64,000 nt of DNA from Mariannaea sp. PMI_226 (Eukaryota; Ascomycota; Sordariomycetes; Hypocreales; Nectriaceae): positions 434,001 to 498,000 of the forward strand of contig JANFOG010000009.1 of assembly GCA_024336345.1 (NCBI GenBank). Reading direction: 5' to 3'. This document shows positions 57,885 to 64,000 of the stretch, piece by piece. Both the position numbers and the translations under genes were made by a program. Positions within the stretch are counted from its first letter, which is position 1. Each line of letters begins with the position of its first letter. The notes under the pieces were generated by a model. That model did not search any database and was not told where the DNA came from. It saw only the letters and a list, made by a program, of their open reading frames with translations.

Positions 57885-58730
57885 ATGCTTTCCCAAGTAA
57901 TCCGCTTCACTTTACCTCAGCTTTTGACAGCCTCGACACCAGAATTTCTCAAGCTTCGCCAGGCCGCGACGGCTGCCGGCGCGATAGCACAATACTTTGG
58001 CTACACAATCCCTGTTTCGGGAGCGGGACTGCCCAAAAGGAGCGACGAAGTTTGTTGGGCGATTCGTATGAGTATAAAAAAAACTGCACATGATGGTTCA
58101 GGGAACTGACAGCGTGCTTTCTAGAATGGCCCGATGCACGTAACAGGGATTCTCTCACCAACCAACTGGTGGAAATGGCATCGGAGGAACCAGTTTCGAT
58201 CTCACTTGAGTTTCCAGATACCCAATATCCAGATTTTGTGAGGGCGCTTGAGGCTCCGGTGTGCGAATTTGTTCGTGTTTTCTGCTTTACCAACTAACCT
58301 AAGGCTTGGCTAACTCAATCACCACTGAATAGGCTTGTATAAGACTGTCAGACAATGCACCATTGTCTGACAGCTCTCTCCAAAGTTCCATGCATAAAAC
58401 TTACTCGGATACTTTTAAAATCCAAGGATTTACCGGTGGATATTGGGCGTATGCGAGTAACACGAATAACTCTAGCGGACTGCCTCTTCAGACAGCCTCC
58501 CTACAACGTGTTCCAGAGACGGAGCGAAGGTTGGGCGTGTACTTACTTGGATGGGAAAGTATTGAGGTTCGTCAGTGTCTTTGATAGCAAGAGGCGCGAG
58601 AGACTGACATTTCCCACAGCACCATCAAAGGGGAACCAAAACCGAGGTATTCGCCGAGGAGCTGACGAAGTTAATGCCTTATTTTGGCCCTGGAACAGGG
58701 GCCTGGTATGTCAAATTTGAGAAACACTAG
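57885..58730 (+). CDS. Two-barrel ABM/Dabb-like protein
   Basis: Four exons (57885-58065, 58125-58270, 58333-58566, 58620-58730) give 223 residues with introns of 59, 62 and 53 bp. The second donor is an unusual GTTCGT, chosen because it alone joins CEF to ACIRLSDN in frame. The two halves look alike: each has a long helix, a strand ending in AIQWPD or GWESIEHHQ, and a closing strand (ACIRL or WYVKFEK). This matches tandem dimeric alpha/beta-barrel domains of the antibiotic-biosynthesis-monooxygenase/EthD superfamily, which in fungi include small cofactor-free oxygenases and cyclases of metabolite clusters. No active-site residue can be named. The start codon lies 145 bp from the MULE end, so its promoter is interrupted. 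Confidence 0.75.
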
Positions 58731-59699
58731 ATGGGAGGTTTGGCAAGCGACATTTATTGGTGGGCCATTGAACATGAAATCAACGACTGGTATTACTAAG
58801 TCTGAGTGGTGATGAAAATAGCTCAAGTGTGGATTATTCGCTCTCCAGCCATGTCTGCCCCTCGCCATTGTGTGTGCCTGTTTTAGCACGACTAACATCG
58901 TGGGTCATGGCAGCCTCCAAAGGGCCATTTGGGTATCTACGCCGTGTCAACGCTGTGATTGATAAATGGTGCCTACAAACCAGTGAGTTCGGGGCTTTAC
59001 TACGAACCAAATGATGATTAGATATCTACTCTTATCACTCCTTGGGACATCCTGCTCTGTCTTGAGCCAATCTGAGATTGTGGCTAGGCCGTTGTCATCT
59101 CCATTTGCGTCCCAGTTAGTGTGTAACATTGCCTGTTGGAGGTTAAGGTAAATGCCTCCAGCTGCCTATTTCAAGCGTGTCGGGCTTGGGAGAACTAAGG
59201 CCGGTGACAGCAGTCTCCACGGCAGAGTCCCTTGACGCCAGAGTCCCTATCGCTGGGACCTACAGTACCTACGCTACCACTATTCCTTTCGACCTAGGGG
59301 CTAGCGTCTGGGCTAGGGAAGTGATCTGGGGCTTCCCGTCGCTCTTTCAACCCACTGCGCAAATCGTCATCGCGAGGACCAATTCACCCCAAAGACAACT
59401 GTTGCTGGCAGGATGCATCCATATCTCCCAGGTTACCGACCCCCCTCTTCAAGGCGCAAAGGCCTCGAAAAACAATTGGAGTGGGTCTGAGGCTGCAGGC
59501 ATGAGGCTGGACTTTCTTTTTCGATGCTGCGGCAGCCTGCCTCGTGAGTGTCGTGGTCAATACCCCGCATTCTGCCTGATCGCCCAACATGACCCTTTTC
59601 AACCCAACACCGACAGTAAATTACAAGGGGCACGCCAAGGATCGATTCTTCAGGCTTTCTCTTCCGCTCGCTTGTCATTCTCGTCTCCATGCGCCGTAG
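58731..59699. other. Intergenic region upstream of the large regulator
   Basis: 969 bp. A plus-strand open frame overlaps the regulator start in another frame (59177-59728) but has random composition. It is probably promoter and 5' leader. Confidence 0.35.
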
Positions 59700-62074
59700 A
59701 TGGACTCGTCGGCAGCAAATCGCGATAACAACTGCGAGCGCTATGAGGGAGTCCAGCTGAAGCGACAGCGAGTCAGCGAGGCCTGTACCAGGTGTCGGGA
59801 ACGCAAACAGCGCTGTGATGGACTCCGTCCAGCATGTGCGCCATGCCGATCCCGGGGCCTTGCTGAGGCCTGTAGATATGTGGGCACTCGCAGGCCTGCT
59901 GCCGGGGCAGGGCAGCGAAATAGCCGCGAGGGACGGGACCCGTCGCTGTCGCTTGGATCGTCCTCTTCATCAAACGGTGGTGGGAGTGGGACGACTGTCG
60001 AGTCTCCCCGCCGCAGTGGTGAATCCAGCTCCGGTCCCCTGTCAACTGCTGCATTCCTCCGTCAGATCTTGTCTGACTATGACCCGGAATCATCAAGTCG
60101 AACCAGTCAGCAAACAACAGGAGAGGTCTCGCAGAGCTCCAATGGACGCCATTCCGACATTTTATCCGATCGTTCGCCCGAAGAAGGGATTAGTCTATCT
60201 CCTGAAGAAATCCTCCCATCCACCATCACAAACCTGCAATTTCCAACAGGCGCGTTTGACTTTATTCACTGCTATTGGAACTTCGTCCACCCTTTCTTCC
60301 CAATCCTGCATATGATAAAATTTGTTAAAAGATATTGCGCTACTCGGATGGCCGAGCTTGCTGCCTCGGATCCGGCAAACAGTGAGAGCCAACCAGAAGA
60401 CTCACCACCTGACAAGATATTCATGTCAATAACCAATCTTGTCTTCGCTCTGGGTTGCAAGTTAAGCGAACGAGTTCCAGATAGAGACAAAGCCTCCATG
60501 GCTGATCTATTCTATCGTAACTCCCGGGACTTAGCCTGTGACAGTACCTTGGATTCAGCCACGCTAGAATCAACACAAATGCTTTTATTGACGGGGGTTT
60601 ACCTTCAATCCACACAGCATGCAGATCGTTGCTGGAATACAATCGGTCTCGCTATTCGTGTTGCGCAGGGCCTAGGGCTAGATACAGAGCCTGACAAGCT
60701 CAGAAAAGGACCCCAGTTACCGCGAGAAATGAGCCGACGGATCTGGCATACCTGCGTAAATCTCGACCGGTAAGTGGCAGCTTCTTCCTGTCTAGCTGGA
60801 ACTTATCTAAAGCAGACCTGACAATTTTCTTTTAGACTAGTTGCTATGACATGTGGTCGCCCAACTATGATCCGCAGCGCGAATCAAGTTCCGTTCCCCG
60901 TCATCGTTGATGATGAATACCTTCTCGACCAATACGAAGGTACACAACCAAATGACGTTCCCTGTCGCTTCGGCCTCTTTCCCACTGCTAGCACGCTCTT
61001 AGAGTTGCTTAAAGAGGTCTTGGAACTTCACTCAAAGTATAATCCAGCGAGAGTACAGGAACAGCTTGAATCTGCGAATGAAAAAAAGAAACTCGTAACG
61101 AGCGTGATGGAACTTAACCGTCGACTCGATATCCTTTCCGCTAGTATACCGGAATATCTGAAGGAAAATACTGCAAATAACCCGTTAGGCCCGCACAGAG
61201 GCGAAATTCAAGTACAGAGACACATTCTGCTATGCAGGTAAGGCCCTATGGAATCCAGCAAGTCTTTGTCTTCTTTAATGACCCAATTTTCCTTCTAGGT
61301 TTCTGTTCATAAGATCCCTTTTATTGCGCCTCCTTCTGTTACCCGCAGTCGCATTGCAACAACACACAACTCCATCGAGTTTATTAGATGGGAATGCCAA
61401 CGCACAATCGATGTTGGATAACGTACTTATTCAACAAAGTAGTAAAAAGTGTATTAACACATCATATCAACTTATAGACGCAGTCTATGCCAAGCTAGAT
61501 GAACCTTATCATCAGTCAGACGGACACTGTGTATATTGCAAGTCTTCAATTTAGACCCTGACTGACCCAGCTAACACGGCAGCTCAGTTACTTTCTCCTC
61601 AGCGCTTATTCTTCTAGCCTCTCGACGCTGCAATATGTTCCAGTCTCAAATGGAACAATCAAATCATGAAGCTCACTGGCAGCGTTCAATATTAATTCTC
61701 AACCACTATAGAGATCGAATTGAATCAGCTGGACCAGCAATATGCGAACTAAGAAACGCACAAACACTAATCTTCTCAGATATCACGATTAGCCAAGGTA
61801 TGAAATGAGCCCATCAGATTCTGCATACACCCCCAACACTGATATTCGGGAAATAGGACAATCAAATTTCTCTGGAGATCGCCCTTCACAGGGTCCCCTG
61901 AATGACGATTTTGTTGTTCACCAAAATCTGCTGACTGCCCCACCAGAACCTGAGGAGGGATTTCTCGATCACCAGAGCACGGAGGAGTATGATTCGTTGC
62001 CGATTGACGGATTCCCTGACCTATACTCGACTATGCACTCCATGGACTTAGAGTGGTTGAAACTATTCCAGTGA
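59700..62074 (+). CDS. Zn2Cys6 transcription factor with Fungal_trans domain
   Basis: Five exons (59700-60769, 60836-61237, 61299-61537, 61588-61797, 61857-62074) give 712 residues. The zinc cluster uses Cys29, Cys32, Cys39, Cys46, Cys49 and Cys58 (C-X2-C-X6-C-X6-C-X2-C-X8-C). A Ser/Gly-rich linker leads to the Fungal_trans (PF04082-type) domain: FDFIHCYWNFVHPFFPILH near 185, a STLDSATLESTQMLLLTGVY stretch near 290, AIRVAQGLGLDTEP near 325, RRIWHTCVNLDR-LVAMTCGRPTMI near 350. The third intron (61538-61587) is GC-AG and joins VY to FTFSSALILLASRRCN, a motif conserved near the end of such proteins. The tail is acidic, as in activation domains. Convergent with the MCT-type carrier; it may control neighbouring metabolic genes (inference). 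Confidence 0.9.
61538..61587 (+). other. GC-AG intron in the large regulator
   Basis: Donor TATT|GCAAGT and acceptor GCTCAG|TTACT. Reading through gives an early stop; splicing restores FTFSSALILLASR. Confidence 0.65.
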
Positions 62075-62376
62075 TGGCCTGCGGTATAACGATTTATGAC
62101 ATTTTATTATTCAAAGGCGGATCTCTATGTTATTTCTATATGCCTATTTAGTATACAGTAACTCAAATGAATATCATTTCCGTAGCTGAGACTACAAACC
62201 CCCATTGAGTATTCTAGGTGTTGTGAGCTAGTGTGATTCATAAGGAAGAGTGAATGGTAAGTCCCCTAGCTAGACCAGTAGGTAAACTTATTATACCCTT
62301 GGCGTGACAATTCTCTGGACTATGTCGCGTTGTCGTGTGGCGCCTCGAGATGATTCAGGCTCCCGGGACCCATCTT
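62075..62376. other. Short convergent intergenic region
   Basis: 302 bp between two convergent stop codons. AT-rich, probably overlapping 3' ends; nothing else seen. Confidence 0.3.
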
Positions 62377-63774
62377 TCAGCATTTCAATTTCTTGGATCT
62401 GAGTACTCTCAGTGCAGCGAAGAAAATGCCTCCACCGATGTACAGAAATCCAACAAGCAGCTGCACGCGTATATATGGCCGAGTCTCCTTGACGTCATCT
62501 CGTAACTGGATAGCGATGACTTCGGATACAGCAGTTGGTGCTGCCATCAATAACCAGCATATTCCCAATGCATTTGATATTTCTGCAAGCCCAACAACCT
62601 CAGCCGCCAATGGAGCGAGTGTTGCCCACATAGTCCCGGCCACTAACCCAAGGACGATGGCAAAGACGCAAAGCGCCGCCATGGATTTAACAAATGGCCA
62701 GGCAACTAGACAGAGTAATCCAGAAAGAAATGTTGCAACAAGTGTGACATTCATTCGTCCCAACCAGTCACTCAAGAAGCCAACTCCTGGGCGACCAAAA
62801 ACCTGACCCAGATTCAAGAGAGCAGCGACGATACTGCCTTGGTGTGAAGTCAGACCAACGGCAACGGAGTAGCTGGACAGACTGAACAATAGGGCAATGT
62901 ATGCCAATGAACTTAGTAAGGACCATAAGAGTAGAAGTGTAAACTCCGCGTTCTTAAGAATCCGGAAGTTCAATGCGGCCGACTGGGGGCGCGAAGTAGC
63001 TGTGTTTGGGAGGCGGAGAAGGTTCCCACAGACGAGAATAACCACAGTGCTCAGGATGCCCAGCACTCGCATGGTCCAGGGAATTCCAAGACGTGGAATC
63101 ATAGCTCCTGTCGCTAAGGAATATATGACGCCACCGAGGCCGGAGCCAGAAGCCGTGAGGCCGTTGGCGAGGCTTCGTCGCTTGGCAAACCAATGCGAGA
63201 CAACTCCAACTGCGCCGAGATAACACATTCCCATACCGACTCCGAAGCAAATTCCTTCTGCTAGAAACAGTTGCCAGTTGCTTGTGACAAAAGAAGTAGC
63301 AATGAAAGAGCCGCCTTCAATCAATGCGCCGATGCTGATAACAAACCGAACTCCTATGCGATGTGTCAAGTACGTCGTTAGGGGAGAAGTAAGCAAGGCG
63401 CACGCAACGCTGAGACCTCCGACAGCGGCGTAATCGAGTGCTGTGGTGTTCTTGAACGTATAATCTGAAAGGTAGAAGGCGAGAATAACTCCGTATGCCT
63501 GCGTGAGTTGTTAGTACCGGGGCAAAGCTCTTACCCAGAGTTTTGCCAGTCATGGTGTCATTGTACATACACTATTGACACCCCATGTATGTGCGTTCAG
63601 GAGGAGCGCAGCAACAACGCATACCCAGCCGTATCCGCCTTCGGGAGGAGCTTTACTGTTATCAATTGTTTCGGCAGTAGGAGATTCATTGTCTCTCTCG
63701 AGACTATTGCCCACAGTTTGACTTGAAGACAGAGCAGAAGGGTTTCTGACTTGGAACGTGGACTGTGAGGGCAT
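62377..63774 (-). CDS. MFS monocarboxylate-type carrier (MCT/MCH-like)
   Basis: Two exons, complement of 63571-63774 and 62377-63498, give 441 residues; the 72-bp intron has a GTATGT donor. A ~43-residue Ser/Thr-rich tail precedes the MCT hallmark PPEGGYGWVCVVAA in helix 1. Further matches are TWGVNS-AYGVILAFYLSDYTF across the intron, the helix 4-5 loop (HWFAKRRSLANGLTASGSGLGG), and FGRPGVGFLSDWLGRMN between helices 8 and 9. Yeast Mch proteins and fungal homologues of this group carry riboflavin or unknown small acids; several sit in metabolite clusters. Twelve helices are expected. It ends RVLRSKKLKC. Substrate unknown. Confidence 0.9.
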
Positions 63775-64000
63775 CTTGAGGGGGTCGATCGCGTGGATGT
63801 TTGGAAGATTCAGTTGACGAACTTGGAGTTACAGGAACAAACCAATGTACTAGGTAAAGGCCAAGCGAATACAATTCTGCCTGTGAATTGAACGTAATAT
63901 CAAACGCCATGATATTTAGCATACAAAATGACCTTTTAACCATTTCTTGACGAAGGGTGAAGCGGACATTTCGGTAGATAGCGACCGAGCACCGGTAGCA
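63775..64000. promoter_or_regulatory. Upstream region of the MCT-type carrier
   Basis: 226 bp to the window edge, AT-rich, presumably leader and proximal promoter. No gene seen. Confidence 0.25.

Noticed and set aside
59177..59728. Plus-strand open frame (183 codons) before the large regulator
   Set aside because: Random composition, overlaps the regulator start out of frame; most likely promoter or leader DNA.

Overview
The window looks like nuclear DNA of a filamentous ascomycete. Genes are split by 50-80 bp GT-AG introns (a few GC-AG), Zn2Cys6 regulators and MFS/ABC transporters are abundant, and intergenic gaps run 0.3-3.4 kb. The gene families and an intact Hop-like MULE transposon suggest a hypocrealean (Fusarium-like) fungus. 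The genus is inference. No bacterial operons, CRISPR arrays, rRNA or convincing tRNA genes were seen.

Layout. 1-6.7 kb: the end of a TRI12-like MFS pump, tail-to-tail with a full PDR-type ABC pump, then the relic of a Zn2Cys6 regulator. 8-18.4 kb: a 62-residue charged ORF, a DUF1907 (C11orf54-like) zinc protein, a possible degenerate LTR, a secreted GH64-type glucanase, a D-2-hydroxyacid dehydrogenase and a BSC6-like MFS carrier with a 15-nt exon. 21.6-33.4 kb: a ZZ zinc-finger protein, a polytopic sulfatase-fold enzyme, and a Zn2Cys6 regulator divergent from a DUF7702-like membrane protein. 36.6-44.6 kb: a siderophore-iron MFS transporter with two perfect ATCAGATAA motifs upstream, a short-chain dehydrogenase divergent from another Zn2Cys6 regulator, and an M13 metallopeptidase. 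47-64 kb: an SMP-30/lactonohydrolase of eight exons, a P450, a membrane-anchored S33/TAP hydrolase, the MULE, a two-barrel ABM-like protein, a large Zn2Cys6 regulator and an MCT-type carrier.

Genes were rebuilt by joining exons across splice sites that keep the frame and restore family motifs. Coordinates in each entry are the outer CDS limits and exon limits are in the evidence.

How genes may work together. The right third (lactonase, P450, hydrolase, ABM-like barrel, regulator, carrier) has the parts of a small metabolic cluster without a recognisable core synthase; this is inference from proximity. A 3,042-bp MULE with 66-bp terminal inverted repeats and a perfect 9-bp target duplication lies 145 bp upstream of the ABM-like start codon, so it may have altered that gene's expression. 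The paired ATCAGATAA motifs place the siderophore transporter under probable iron (SreA/Fep1-type GATA) control.
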